64,000 nucleotides of DNA, from assembly GCA_905203015.1 (NCBI GenBank), contig CAJKUC010000005.1:53475-117474 (forward strand). The letters are read 5' to 3'. Positions within the stretch are counted from its first letter, which is position 1, and each line of letters starts with the position of its first letter. This DNA comes from an uncultured Christensenella sp. Its GTDB lineage: Bacteria; Bacillota; Clostridia; Christensenellales; Borkfalkiaceae. The notes under the pieces are model-generated. The model saw only the letters and a list, made by a program, of their open reading frames with translations. It was not told the DNA's origin and did not search any database. This document shows positions 25,040-33,161 of the stretch, piece by piece. Made by a program: the position numbers and the translations under genes.

Positions 25040-25171
25040 ATTCTTTATTGTGCGCGCTTTCCGTACGAATATACCGCTTATACCGCACCGCCGCTTTCCT
25101 CGCCCGCCGTAAACCTTTTACGCCATTCTACGCGGAGTTTCGTTTTTTGCAACGTCCTCCCGTAGCGGATA

Positions 25172-25212
25172 TAAAAAATATCCGTTTCCCCGATTTTTCG
25201 GGGAAACGGATC
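25172..25212 (-). terminator. Intrinsic terminator of the perR-rubrerythrin operon
   Basis: Minus strand ATCCGTTTCCCC, short loop, GGGGAAACGGAT and six T, about 100 bases after the rubrerythrin stop. Confidence 0.88.
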
Positions 25213-25310
25213 GATCCGCCTTATATTCTATCGCACATTCCGCGCGCCGTATTCAGCCGAATCTGTGTTTCAATATACTGTATATTCTGAAATCCCGCGT
25301 TCCGAAAAAA

Positions 25311-25847
25311 TCAATAATTTTCGGCGGAAACTTCAAAATAACTCTGCGGATGCGCGCAGGTAGGGCACACCTGAGGGGCTTGCGTACCGACGACGATATG
25401 GCCGCAGTTTCTGCATTCCCACACTTTCACTTCGCTCTTTTTGAACACTTCCGCGGTCTCTACGTTTTTCAGAAGCGCTCTGTATCTTTCTTCGTGATGT
25501 TTTTCGATCGCCGCCACAAGACGGAATTTCGCGGCAAGCACGGTGAAGCCTTCTTCTTCCGCCGTCTTTGCGAATTCTTCGTACATATCCGTCCACTCGA
25601 AATTTTCGCCTTCCGCAGCCGCCGCAAGGTTTTCGGCGGTGTTGCCGATTCCTCCCAGTTCTTTAAACCACATCTTCGCGTGTTCTTTCTCGTTGTCCGC
25701 CGTTTTCAAAAACAGATCCGAAATCTGTTCGTAGCCTTCTTTCTTCGCCACGGAAGAAAAATAGGTGTACTTGTTTCTTGCCTGCGATTCGCCCGCAAAC
25801 GCCGCCTGCAAATTCTTTTCCGTTTTCGTTCCCGCATATTTGTTCAT
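25311..25847 (-). CDS. rbr: Rubrerythrin
   Basis: 178 residues. A di-iron peroxidase that reduces hydrogen peroxide in anaerobes. The N-terminal ferritin-like domain has the iron ligands in GESQARNKYTYF (Glu20), NEKEHAKMW, EEFAKTAEEEG and AIEKHHEERYRALL. The C-terminal rubredoxin-like FeS4 site is CRNCGH and CPTCAHP. Start chosen at ATG 25847 with GGGAGG upstream. It lies 50 bases after perR and shares its Per-box promoter, so it should be induced by peroxide. Confidence 0.97.
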   Translation of the reverse strand: MNKYAGTKTEKNLQAAFAGESQARNKYTYFSSVAKKEGYEQISDLFLKTADNEKEHAKMWFKELGGIGNTAENLAAAAEGENFEWTDMYEEFAKTAEEEGFTVLAAKFRLVAAIEKHHEERYRALLKNVETAEVFKKSEVKVWECRNCGHIVVGTQAPQVCPTCAHPQSYFEVSAENY

Positions 25848-25897
25848 GATGATTCCTCCCGATTGATTTTTTATTTTTTGTCTTACAATCGTTTTTT

Positions 25898-26272
25898 TTA
25901 TTTTGTTCCGCCGCTTTTTGCCCGGCATTTATCGCAAAGCCAGAAAAGTTTCAGATCGTAAAACGTCACCTCTACCCCCGACTTTTTTGAAAACTCTTCC
26001 CGATAATCTTCCAGCATGGCGTCGGAAATCGCCCCGCATTTCTCGCAGATCAGATGATCGTGACGGATCGTTTTATCATAGCGATCGGGCTGCCCGTCCA
26101 TGGGGATTTTCCGCACCAGCCCCTCTTCGCACAGCCGCGCGAGCGAATTATACACCGTAGCAAGCGACATCTTCTCTCCGCTTTCTTTCAATTTTCCGTA
26201 CAGTCCTTCGGCGGTGAGATGCTCCGTAGACAGCGAAACGATATCCAGAATTTTCGCCGCATTCGTAGTCAT
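25898..26272 (-). CDS. perR: Fur-family peroxide-type regulator (PerR)
   Basis: 124 residues, about 20 shorter than usual at the N-terminus. The winged helix reads LATVYNSLARLCEEGLVRKI. Metal residues are RYDKTIRHDHLICEKCG and the second zinc pair CDKCR. It is called PerR rather than Fur or Zur because rubrerythrin follows it directly and a perfect Per/Fur-type palindrome covers its own -10. With iron or manganese bound it should repress itself and rbr; peroxide oxidation should release it. Confidence 0.87.
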   Translation of the reverse strand: MTTNAAKILDIVSLSTEHLTAEGLYGKLKESGEKMSLATVYNSLARLCEEGLVRKIPMDGQPDRYDKTIRHDHLICEKCGAISDAMLEDYREEFSKKSGVEVTFYDLKLFWLCDKCRAKSGGTK

Positions 26273-26335
26273 CTCTCCTCGCTCTCCTTTTCCGCGTTTA
26301 CGTAAAACGCGTTCCGCACCCGTTTTTGATTATCG

Positions 26336-26350
26336 TTAGAATTATTCTAA
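26336..26350. promoter_or_regulatory. Per/Fur box of perR-rbr
   Basis: TTAGAATTATTCTAA, a perfect 7-1-7 palindrome that matches the Per box TTATAATNATTATAA at 13 of 15 positions. It covers the -10 of the perR promoter. Confidence 0.85.
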
Positions 26351-26372
26351 TTCAAAATTTAAAATTTGTCAA
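26344..26372 (-). promoter_or_regulatory. Promoter of perR-rbr
   Basis: Minus strand TTGACA, 17 bases, TAGAAT. The -10 lies within the Per box. Confidence 0.82.
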
Positions 26373-26412
26373 GAGAATTTCGTGGTTTTAATGAAAAAAT
26401 TTTTTCGCATGC

Positions 26413-26441
26413 AAAAAATCTGCCGATTTTCACAGATTTTT
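26413..26441 (-). terminator. Intrinsic terminator of ktrA
   Basis: Minus strand AAAATCTG, 10-base loop, CAGATTTTTT, starting at the ktrA stop codon. Confidence 0.7.
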
Positions 26442-27087
26442 ACAAACGGAAACATTTCTGCACGTCTTTATATGCGCCGAGCACGAGAAGATGTACCTCC
26501 TCCCCGATCAGCGAATCGCTGTTGATGCTCAGCGACATACGTCCGTCTTTTTTAAACGCCAGAATATTTACGTTAAAGCGTTTTCGGATATCTATCTGCC
26601 CTACGCTTTTCCCTATCCACGCAGCAGGCGGAGTCACCTCGAAAATGCCCGAATCTTCGCCGAGTTCGATATAATCGCTGAGATTATCGGAAGCGTAGCG
26701 GATCGCCGTCCAGTAAGCGAGTTGGCGTTCGGGATACACGATATTATCCGCGCCGTTGCGCAAAAGAAACTTTCCCTGTACGTCGTCGCACGCGCGCGAA
26801 ATTACTTTTTTCGCACCGAATTCCTTTAAAAGGGAAGTCACTTCCAGCGACGACTGAAAATTATCACCGATCGCCACCACGCAAAGATCGAAACGGGACA
26901 CGTCGAGTGATTTCAGAAACTCCACGCGCATACAGTCCCCGATCCGTGCGTCTGTGACATACGGCATCGCGTCGTTCACGCGTTCCTCATCCTCGTCTAC
27001 GGCGAGTGTTTCGTGCCCGAGTTCCTGCAATTTTTTCGCCGTATTCAGCCCGAATCTGCCAAGCCCAATAAGCAATACGTTTTTCAT
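26440..27087 (-). CDS. ktrA: Potassium uptake regulatory subunit KtrA (TrkA family)
   Basis: 215 residues. A cytosolic RCK protein that gates the KtrB channel. The N-terminal Rossmann fold has GLGRFGLNTAKKLQELGHETLAVDEDEERV, the nucleotide-binding Gly-x-Gly-x2-Gly and acidic end. The C-terminal TrkA_C domain follows (residues ~135-215, GKSVGQIDIRKRFNVNILA). ATG at 27087 follows AAGGAG. It lies 116 bases after ktrB on the same strand. Confidence 0.94.
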   Translation of the reverse strand: MKNVLLIGLGRFGLNTAKKLQELGHETLAVDEDEERVNDAMPYVTDARIGDCMRVEFLKSLDVSRFDLCVVAIGDNFQSSLEVTSLLKEFGAKKVISRACDDVQGKFLLRNGADNIVYPERQLAYWTAIRYASDNLSDYIELGEDSGIFEVTPPAAWIGKSVGQIDIRKRFNVNILAFKKDGRMSLSINSDSLIGEEVHLLVLGAYKDVQKCFRL

Positions 27088-27203
27088 GTTTTTACTCCTT
27101 GCATCCGTAATGAAATCTATAAAATGCCGCGCGCAGGCGTTTGTTTCACGCAATGCCCGCAACGCAATCGCGATAATAAGCGCAAGCCGTTTTTTATCTG
27201 TAT

Positions 27204-28547
27204 TCAGCCGACGGCGATCGTACACACGGGCAACCGCCCGTCTTCCGTTTTCCGCCCGAACAGAACGGCGGTGAGAAGCGTAAGCCCGCCCACTCTGCCG
27301 AAATACATCAGAAAAATCAGAATCAGACGGGAAGCGAGGGAAAGCGTGGAGGTGATTCCTACGGTAAGCCCCACGGTGGCGACGGCGGAAGCCGATTCAA
27401 ACAGGCAATCGAGAACGGGAAGATCTTCTATCGCGGAAATCGCGATTCCGCCCGCCGCAAACAATAAAATATACAAAAACGAAATCGTCGCCGCCTGCTT
27501 CACCGTATCTTCTTCGATTCTTCTGCCGAAACAGCGCACTTCTTTACGCTTCCTGAAAACGGACACGGCGGAATACAAAAGCACCGCGACCGTAGTGATC
27601 TTCATGCCGCCCGCCGTAGAGCCGGAAGAACCGCCGATCATCATCAGTACGATCGTCACCGCGCGCCCCGCTTCGCTCATTTTCGCATAATCCACCGTAT
27701 TGAAGCCCGCTGTACGCGGCGTGACGGACTGGAAAAGCGAAGCCAGCACCCGTTCTTCCCCCGAAAGCGTTTCTTTCCACGCTTCGGAAGAAAATTCCGC
27801 AAAATAAAAATACAGCGACGGAACAAGAATAAGAAAAAACGTGAACGACAATACGATTTTACTCTGTACGCCGTATCTTTTCACCTTTTTTTTCGTGAAC
27901 ACGTCTCCCCATACGGAAAAACCGAGCCCGCCGCATAAAATAAGAAGCGAAATCGTGATATTCACAAGCGGCGACGAAACGAACCCGCCAAGCGAAGAAA
28001 ATTGCCCCGTTTCCGCACCCATCAGATCGAACCCCGCATTGCAATACGCGGATACGGCGTGAAAAAACGCATACCAGATTCCCTTCGCGCCGAATCTGCC
28101 GCAGAACGCGGGCAACAACAGAATCATGCCTGCCGCCTCGGTGCACAGCGCGACGCATAAAATAAACTTTGCATATTTCCACGCGCCTACGCCGTCCTCC
28201 GCCGACACGGATTCCTGCATCGCAGCCTGCCCCGAAAGACGCAATTTTTTCCCCGCAAACACGGCGAACGTTACGGCGAGAGTCACCACGCCCACGCCGC
28301 CGATCTGAATCAGAAGCAGAATCACGGTATGCCCGAACGTCGTCCAGTACGTGCCCGTATCGCGCACGACCAGCCCCGTTACGCAAACGGCCGAAGTAGA
28401 CGTGAACAGCGCGTCGGAAAAACTTGCACCGCCCGCACCCTTTTTTGCAAACGGCAAGCATAAAAGTAACGTTCCGATCAGAATCGTTGCCGCGTAGCCC
28501 AAAATAATTACCTGCGACGACGTAAGCCGCCTTTTTATCTTTTTCAA
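27204..28547 (-). CDS. ktrB: Potassium uptake transporter KtrB (TrkH/KtrB family)
   Basis: 447 residues. The membrane pore of the Ktr potassium system, often sodium-coupled. Four pore-loop filters can be seen: TSAVCVTGL, VSAYCNAGFD, VTPRTAGFN and SAVATVGLT, each with the key glycine. The flexible TM3-like gate region 'GGSSGSTAGGMKITT' is present. The start is TTG at 28547, supported by AGGAGTG nine bases upstream. ktrA follows, so the operon is ktrB-ktrA. Confidence 0.95.
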   Translation of the reverse strand: MKKIKRRLTSSQVIILGYAATILIGTLLLCLPFAKKGAGGASFSDALFTSTSAVCVTGLVVRDTGTYWTTFGHTVILLLIQIGGVGVVTLAVTFAVFAGKKLRLSGQAAMQESVSAEDGVGAWKYAKFILCVALCTEAAGMILLLPAFCGRFGAKGIWYAFFHAVSAYCNAGFDLMGAETGQFSSLGGFVSSPLVNITISLLILCGGLGFSVWGDVFTKKKVKRYGVQSKIVLSFTFFLILVPSLYFYFAEFSSEAWKETLSGEERVLASLFQSVTPRTAGFNTVDYAKMSEAGRAVTIVLMMIGGSSGSTAGGMKITTVAVLLYSAVSVFRKRKEVRCFGRRIEEDTVKQAATISFLYILLFAAGGIAISAIEDLPVLDCLFESASAVATVGLTVGITSTLSLASRLILIFLMYFGRVGGLTLLTAVLFGRKTEDGRLPVCTIAVG

Positions 28548-28699
28548 ACCGTTACACTCCTAGATTTTCCGGATCTTCCGCACGAATCTTTTTGCGGAAA
28601 TTTTCTTTGTTTCTTCTTTATTATAGCCTTCTTCCGCGAAAAGTCAAGCGTTTGCGAAGTTTTCGACGCCGCGCCGTTATTTTATCTCGTTTATCGGCA

Positions 28700-28728
28700 A
28701 AAAAAGAAACGCTCCGACTTTGAGCGTT
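28700..28728 (-). terminator. Intrinsic terminator of rplS
   Basis: Minus strand AACGCTC, 7-base loop, GAGCGTT, TCTTTTTTT. Confidence 0.8.
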
Positions 28729-28765
28729 CCTTCCGATTCGTTTGTATGTTTTGCCTTGAAAGAAA

Positions 28766-29110
28766 TTAAATCTTCTCCTTGACTTTCGCCGCTTTACCGG
28801 TGAGATTACGAAGATAATACAATTTCGCTCTTCTCACTTTACCCTTTCTTACCACCGTAATGGAAGCAATCTTGGGCGAGTGAAGGGGATAAGTCTTTTC
28901 TACGCCTACGCCGTAAGAAATATGGCGCACGGTGAAACTTTCCTGAATACCGCCGTTTCTTCTCGCAATAACGATACCCTCGAAGTTCTGGATTCTTTCC
29001 TTGCCGCCTTCGATAATCTTGTAGCCCACTTTTACGGTGTCGCCTACGTTAAATACGGGAAGGTCGGTTTTCATGTTTTCCGCGTCGATCGCTTTGATCA
29101 GATCTTTCAT
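28766..29110 (-). CDS. rplS: Ribosomal protein L19
   Basis: 114 residues, normal length. Typical sequence MKDLIKAIDAENMKTDLPVFNVGDTVKVGYKI in pieces, then RIQNFEGIVIARR and VERTYPLHSP-like VEKTYPLHSPKIASI, ending RRAKLYYLR. A strong ribosome site AAAGGAGG precedes ATG 29110. It stands alone with its own promoter; trmD is not adjacent. Confidence 0.98.
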   Translation of the reverse strand: MKDLIKAIDAENMKTDLPVFNVGDTVKVGYKIIEGGKERIQNFEGIVIARRNGGIQESFTVRHISYGVGVEKTYPLHSPKIASITVVRKGKVRRAKLYYLRNLTGKAAKVKEKI

Positions 29111-29214
29111 GTGTGACTTTACCTCCTTTTTCAAAAACGTGACGTTCTCGATCTGCTGCGCGAGTCCTCCCCGCGCCCTTTTATACGTTTAGGTCGGCGG
29201 AACGTCCGAAGTCG
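29111..29214 (-). promoter_or_regulatory. Leader of rplS mRNA
   Basis: About 100 transcribed bases before rplS. Firmicutes rplS leaders can carry an L19 autoregulatory structure; I can see GC-rich self-complementary stretches but cannot confirm the known fold. Confidence 0.3.
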
Positions 29215-29220
29215 GTTATC

Positions 29221-29250
29221 ATTATACGGCAAAGCCGCCCTTTTCGTCAA
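29221..29250 (-). promoter_or_regulatory. Promoter of rplS
   Basis: Minus strand TTGACG, 18 bases, TATAAT. Confidence 0.75.
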
Positions 29251-29335
29251 GCGTTTTTGCGCCGTTTTCTTAAAGTTCTTTTCTTCGCGGCGGAGAATCG
29301 ACTGAAAATTACTTACGACGGCGGAAAATCAAAAT

Positions 29336-29863
29336 TCAATCGGCGAAATACACGCGGTGTGCCTTGCGCGGTTTCGCTTCGGGAATCTCCCCGTCGATGT
29401 AACCCAGCGCAACGTGCCCCACGCCGATATATTCGCCCTCGATCCCGAGGGACGCGAACAATTTCTTGCCGAAATCGCTTTCCATTTCTTCTTTCGCCCT
29501 GTGAATCCAGCACGAACCGATCCCGAGCGCCCACGCCGCGTTCATCATGTTTGAAATAACGCAACTGCCGTCGTATACGGCGGTGGGGCAATCTTTTTTC
29601 GCCGCCACCAAAAGCACGACGGGCGCGCCGTAAAACGGATCGAAATCTTCCTGCCAGCCGCCGATTTTCGCATTTTCCTCCGCAATCTTTTTTCTCAGTT
29701 CTTTATTCGTAATCGCCACGATCACGGGACTTTGCATGTTCTTCCCCGTCGGAGCGTATTCCCCCGCTTTTAAAACTTCGTCGAGCACGTTCTGCGGAAT
29801 CGGCTCGTTTTTGAATTTCCGTATACTTCTGCGGGATTCCAACACTTTTAACGTTTCGTTCAT
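29336..29863 (-). CDS. Nitroreductase family protein
   Basis: 175 residues. A flavin (FMN) enzyme of the NADH oxidase/nitroreductase fold. The start 'VLESRRSIRKFKNEPIP' is the FMN-phosphate binding motif of the family, followed by 'AGEYAPTGKNMQS' and the late 'ALGIGSCWIHRAKEEM' and 'GVGHVALGYIDG'. Substrate unknown. It has an extended -10 promoter adjoining an 18-base tandem repeat. Confidence 0.92.
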   Translation of the reverse strand: MNETLKVLESRRSIRKFKNEPIPQNVLDEVLKAGEYAPTGKNMQSPVIVAITNKELRKKIAEENAKIGGWQEDFDPFYGAPVVLLVAAKKDCPTAVYDGSCVISNMMNAAWALGIGSCWIHRAKEEMESDFGKKLFASLGIEGEYIGVGHVALGYIDGEIPEAKPRKAHRVYFAD

Positions 29864-29945
29864 TATCTTTTCTCCTTTTCGTCTTTCGCCGTCGATTTGT
29901 TTTGCGGTCCGCGAACACCCGAAGTCGCCCGCCGTTACCGCGATT

Positions 29946-29981
29946 TTTGATTTCCTTATTTAATTTGATTTCCTTATTTAA
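29946..29981. repeat. 18-base tandem duplication at the nitroreductase promoter
   Basis: TTTGATTTCCTTATTTAA occurs twice head to tail (29946-29963 and 29964-29981). On the minus strand TATAAT (29981-29986, extended TGG) lies at its upstream edge, so the repeat sits in the first transcribed bases. Confidence 0.75.
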
Positions 29982-30049
29982 TTATACCACGTTTTTTTCG
30001 CTTCCGATCCGCTTTCGCAAAAATTTTTTCCGCTTTTCGATAAATATCG

Positions 30050-30078
30050 TTGACAAACCCAAAACGAAAGAATATAAT
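30050..30078 (+). promoter_or_regulatory. Promoter of the oadB-oadG-CDF operon
   Basis: TTGACA, 17 bases, TATAAT. Transcription should begin near 30085, almost 290 bases before oadB. Confidence 0.85.
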
Positions 30079-30081
30079 AAG

Positions 30082-30190
30082 ATTACTTCGGCAGGGAGTA
30101 GTCGGGGCGAAGGCGTGCGAAATACATAAAGCGCCTTTCCCGTCTGATAACGGTAACACGGTTTTTCCATGCGTCGAAAAAAAGGCGCAA
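30082..30190 (+). promoter_or_regulatory. Candidate riboswitch in the oadB leader
   Basis: A GC-rich structured leader. The segment GCGCCTTT (30131-30138) can pair either upstream, as part of a long hairpin with CGGG..AAGGCG (30103-30115), or downstream with AAAGGCGC (30181-30188). These pairings exclude each other. GGCAGGGAGTAG (30091-30101) lies in front. A strong intrinsic terminator follows at 30229-30270, still ~100 bases before the coding region. This is the layout of a transcription-attenuating riboswitch. I cannot place it in a known class: GGGAGTAG recalls the yybP-ykoY manganese class, but the rest of that consensus is not apparent; a sodium riboswitch would suit the sodium-pump genes. 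Confidence 0.5.
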
Positions 30191-30228
30191 AAATAGGCAA
30201 AACCCGGATCAGAATGAAACGACAAGAC

Positions 30229-30270
30229 TGCGACGAAAGCGTTGTTCTCGCTTTTTCGTCGCGGTTTTTT
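30229..30270 (+). terminator. Leader terminator (attenuator) before oadB
   Basis: TGCGACGAAAGCG, 7-base loop, CGCTTTTTCGTCGCG (two-base bulge) and six T. It lies between promoter and coding region, so readthrough must be regulated. Confidence 0.85.
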
Positions 30271-30369
30271 CTTTGCTTTTTTATTATCCGTGCAGACAAC
30301 TTAACGCGAAGCAATGCTTTTTACGCAAACAAAAGAAAAAATTCGTCAATAATAAAAACGGAGGTTTTT

Positions 30370-31482
30370 ATGGAATTTCTTATAGACACGCTGAAAGACG
30401 TAACGTGGGCGCAAGCGGTGATGTGGGCGATCGGCGGATTGCTCATCTTCCTCGCGATCAAAAAAGACATCGAGCCCGCGCTGCTTCTTCCCATGGGCTT
30501 CGGCGCGATTCTCGTCAATATCCCCCATTCCGCCGTTGTGGCGGAAGACGGCATCATCGCAGCCCTCTTCAAGGTGGGGATCGAAACGAGCGAAGCGATG
30601 CCGCTGCTTCTTTTCATCGGTATCGGGGCAATGATCGATTTCGGGCCTTTGCTTTCCAATCCCAAACTGTTTATTTTAGGCGGCGCGGCGCAATTCGGCA
30701 TTTTCGTAACGCTGATTCTTGCGGCGATGATCGGCTTTCCTCTGAACGACGCGGCTGCCATCGCGATTATCGGCGCGGCGGACGGGCCTACATCTATTCT
30801 CGTCGCTTTAAAACTGTCTTCAAGATATATAGGCGCGATCATGGTGGTGGCGTATTCGTACATGGCGCTTGTGCCCATCGTGCAGCCCGCGATCGTGAAA
30901 ATGTGCACCACGAAGAAAGAACGGCGCATTAAAATGAAATATCACGCGGCGCAGGTGAGCAAACTCACCCGTATTCTTTTCCCCGTGCTGGTTACGATTA
31001 TTTCCGGGCTGATCGCGCCCGCGTCCCTTTCTCTTGTGGGCATGCTGATGTTCGGCAACCTCCTGCGGGAATGCGGCGTTCTCAACACTCTTTCCGATAC
31101 GGCGCAGAATACGTTATCGAATATCATTACGCTTCTTCTCGGCATTACGATCGCGTTCCAGATGCAGGCGGAACAATTCGTCACCTGGGAAACGCTGATG
31201 ATCATGGGGCTGGGGCTTTTCGCATTCGTCTTCGATACGATCGGCGGCGTAATGTGCGCGAAACTGATGAATCTCTTCTGCAAAGAAAAGATCAACCCGA
31301 TGATCGGCGCGGCGGGCATTTCCGCCTTCCCCATGGCGGCGCGCGTCGTGGAAAAAATGGGGATCAAAGAAGATTCCACCAATCACCTTTTAATGCACGC
31401 GGTGGGCGCGAACGTTTCGGGGCAGATCGCCTCCGCAATCGTCGGCGGATTGATTATTTCGTTCGTCACGCCTTTCCTTTAA
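30370..31482 (+). CDS. oadB: Sodium-pumping decarboxylase beta subunit (OadB/GcdB/MmdB family)
   Basis: 370 residues, about nine membrane helices. This subunit couples decarboxylation of carboxybiotin to export of sodium ions. Conserved regions are IIGAADGPTSI with the essential Asp, and LLMHAVGANVSGQIASAIVGG with the conserved Asn and Gly of region VIII. It starts at ATG 30370 after CGGAGG. The gamma-like gene follows after 48 bases. The alpha subunit (carboxyltransferase) and biotin carrier are not in the window, so the substrate (oxaloacetate, methylmalonyl-CoA or glutaconyl-CoA) cannot be told. Confidence 0.94.
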   Translation: MEFLIDTLKDVTWAQAVMWAIGGLLIFLAIKKDIEPALLLPMGFGAILVNIPHSAVVAEDGIIAALFKVGIETSEAMPLLLFIGIGAMIDFGPLLSNPKLFILGGAAQFGIFVTLILAAMIGFPLNDAAAIAIIGAADGPTSILVALKLSSRYIGAIMVVAYSYMALVPIVQPAIVKMCTTKKERRIKMKYHAAQVSKLTRILFPVLVTIISGLIAPASLSLVGMLMFGNLLRECGVLNTLSDTAQNTLSNIITLLLGITIAFQMQAEQFVTWETLMIMGLGLFAFVFDTIGGVMCAKLMNLFCKEKINPMIGAAGISAFPMAARVVEKMGIKEDSTNHLLMHAVGANVSGQIASAIVGGLIISFVTPFL

Positions 31483-31530
31483 TCGGCCCTTACGCCGATT
31501 GCTTCTCGTTATTCAAGGAGAATCGAATTT

Positions 31531-31779
31531 ATGAATTTCTTATCGTTACTTGCGGGCGGAGCGCAACTCACGCCCATGAAATGGGAAAACATCAAACCCA
31601 CCCTCACCATCCTCTGGCAGGGGCTCGTAGCCATTTTCGTGGTGATCGGACTGATCATTCTTGCCGTACAACTCACGAAATTCTGCGTTAAAAAAGCGGA
31701 AAACGCGAAAAAAGCGCGCGCGGAAAAAATTGCCGCACGCGAGGCTTCGGACGAAGAAGCGGGAAACGAATCGCGGTGA
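31531..31779 (+). CDS. Small membrane subunit of the sodium-pumping decarboxylase (OadG-like)
   Basis: 82 residues: one membrane helix (about 28-52, LTILWQGLVAIFVVIGLIIL) and a charged cytosolic tail rich in Lys, Ala and Glu. This matches the gamma/delta subunit that anchors the complex. Strong AAGGAG upstream. Position directly after oadB supports the call, because the sequence alone is little conserved. It overlaps the next gene by four bases (GTGA), suggesting translational coupling. Confidence 0.82.
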   Translation: MNFLSLLAGGAQLTPMKWENIKPTLTILWQGLVAIFVVIGLIILAVQLTKFCVKKAENAKKARAEKIAAREASDEEAGNESR

Positions 31780-32945
31780 CGGCGTGGCTTTTACGCCTGT
31801 TCGGTTGCATACGCGGCAAAGGCGAAAACGAAAAAACAGACAGAAACAAATGCGCCGCTTTCGCAACGACGACGGGCATTGCGGTGAACATACTGCTGTT
31901 CGCCTCAAAACTTGCCGCAGGCATCGTCGCGGCTTCCGTTGCGGTGATTTCCGACGCTTTCAACAACGCGTCCGACGCGCTTTCTTCCCTCGTGGCTCTT
32001 CTCGGCTTTAAAATGGCGGCGAAAGCAGGCGATAAAGAACACCCGCTCGGGCACGGGCGCATGGAATACGTGGCGGGGCTGATCGTGGATATGCTGGTGA
32101 TCTTCGTCGGCGCGGAACTGATCAAATCTTCGGCGGAAAGCGTGATTTCGCCCGCTCTCCCCACCGTATCCGTTCTTACGATCTGCTTTCTTTCCGTTTC
32201 GATAGCGGCGAAAGCCTGGCTCTTTTTCTTTTATCGCGGCGTGGCGAAAAAAATCGATTCCGTGGCGTTAAAAGGCGCGGCGGTAGACAGCATTTCCGAC
32301 GTCGTAGCCACCGCGGTGGTACTTATTTCTTCGCTGCTCGGCAAATATCTCGGCTGGAAAATCGACGGCTATGCGGGTTTACTAGTGGCGTGCTTTATCC
32401 TTTTTTCGGGGATAAAAGCGGCAAAAGAAACGATCGATCTTCTGGTGGGCACGCCGCCGAAAAAAGAATTTATCGGGGATATTTATACGTTCGTGAAAAA
32501 CTATCCCGAAATTCTCGGTATACACGACGTGATCGTACACGATTACGGTCCGGGCAGGCTCGTCGTTTCCTTTCACGCCGAAGTTCCCGCCGACGACGAT
32601 ATCAACGCTGCGCACGAAGCGATCGACAAACTGGAAGAAGACATGCATGAAAAATTCGGCTGTCTTGTAACGGTGCATATGGATCCGATCGTGATCAACG
32701 ACGAAAGAGTGAACGAAATGCGGGAATTCGCACGGGCGACCGCGGCTTCCGTGGACGAAACTTTTTCTATCCACGATTTCCGTATGACGTTCGGAAAACA
32801 ACGGAAAAATCTGATTTTCGATCTTTCCGTTCCGCTGGAAGATAAATGGGATCTTTCGGACGCGGAACGCGCCGTGGCGGAAAAAATTCACGCTCTGCGC
32901 CCCGATTGTTATGCCGTCATCCGCGCCGAGCACCCGCTGATCTGA
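31776..32945 (+). CDS. Cation diffusion facilitator family metal exporter
   Basis: 389 residues. A six-helix metal/proton antiporter. The metal site in helix 2 reads SDAFNNASD (an N-x3-D pattern) and in helix 5 AVDSISD (D-x3-D). N-x3-D with D-x3-D is reported for manganese exporters of the MntE kind, so manganese is the best guess. After the membrane part, a cytosolic dimerisation domain (FVKNYPEILGIHDVIVHDYG) is followed by a second ferredoxin-like C-terminal domain of ~90 residues, longer than the ~300-residue norm. GTG start overlapping the oadG stop; the same operon and leader control should apply. Confidence 0.9.
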   Translation: MTAWLLRLFGCIRGKGENEKTDRNKCAAFATTTGIAVNILLFASKLAAGIVAASVAVISDAFNNASDALSSLVALLGFKMAAKAGDKEHPLGHGRMEYVAGLIVDMLVIFVGAELIKSSAESVISPALPTVSVLTICFLSVSIAAKAWLFFFYRGVAKKIDSVALKGAAVDSISDVVATAVVLISSLLGKYLGWKIDGYAGLLVACFILFSGIKAAKETIDLLVGTPPKKEFIGDIYTFVKNYPEILGIHDVIVHDYGPGRLVVSFHAEVPADDDINAAHEAIDKLEEDMHEKFGCLVTVHMDPIVINDERVNEMREFARATAASVDETFSIHDFRMTFGKQRKNLIFDLSVPLEDKWDLSDAERAVAEKIHALRPDCYAVIRAEHPLI

Positions 32946-33005
32946 ATTTTTTGCTCCCGAAACATTGTATTTCGGCACAAATCCGCGTAAAACAAAAATA
33001 TATGC

Positions 33006-33034
33006 AAAAATCGCGCCATGTGGCGCGATTTTTC
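33006..33034 (+). terminator. Intrinsic terminator of the oadB-oadG-CDF operon
   Basis: AAAAATCGCGCCA, TG loop region, TGGCGCGATTTTT, then a T-rich run. Confidence 0.85.
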
Positions 33035-33161
33035 TTTTTTAAATATTTATGCAAGCGAGCAGAAACATCGCCGCAGAAACGAAACCACGTCTCTTCGCGC
33101 ATACTCGCGGGCGTTATCGGCGGGCACAGCGAACATAATTTCCCAGAATCGACATGATACA

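Noticed and set aside
30082..30272. Firm assignment of the oadB leader to the yybP-ykoY manganese class
   Set aside because: GGGAGTAG matches, but the other conserved parts (GTCAACA and CAAGACC) are missing, so the class is left open.
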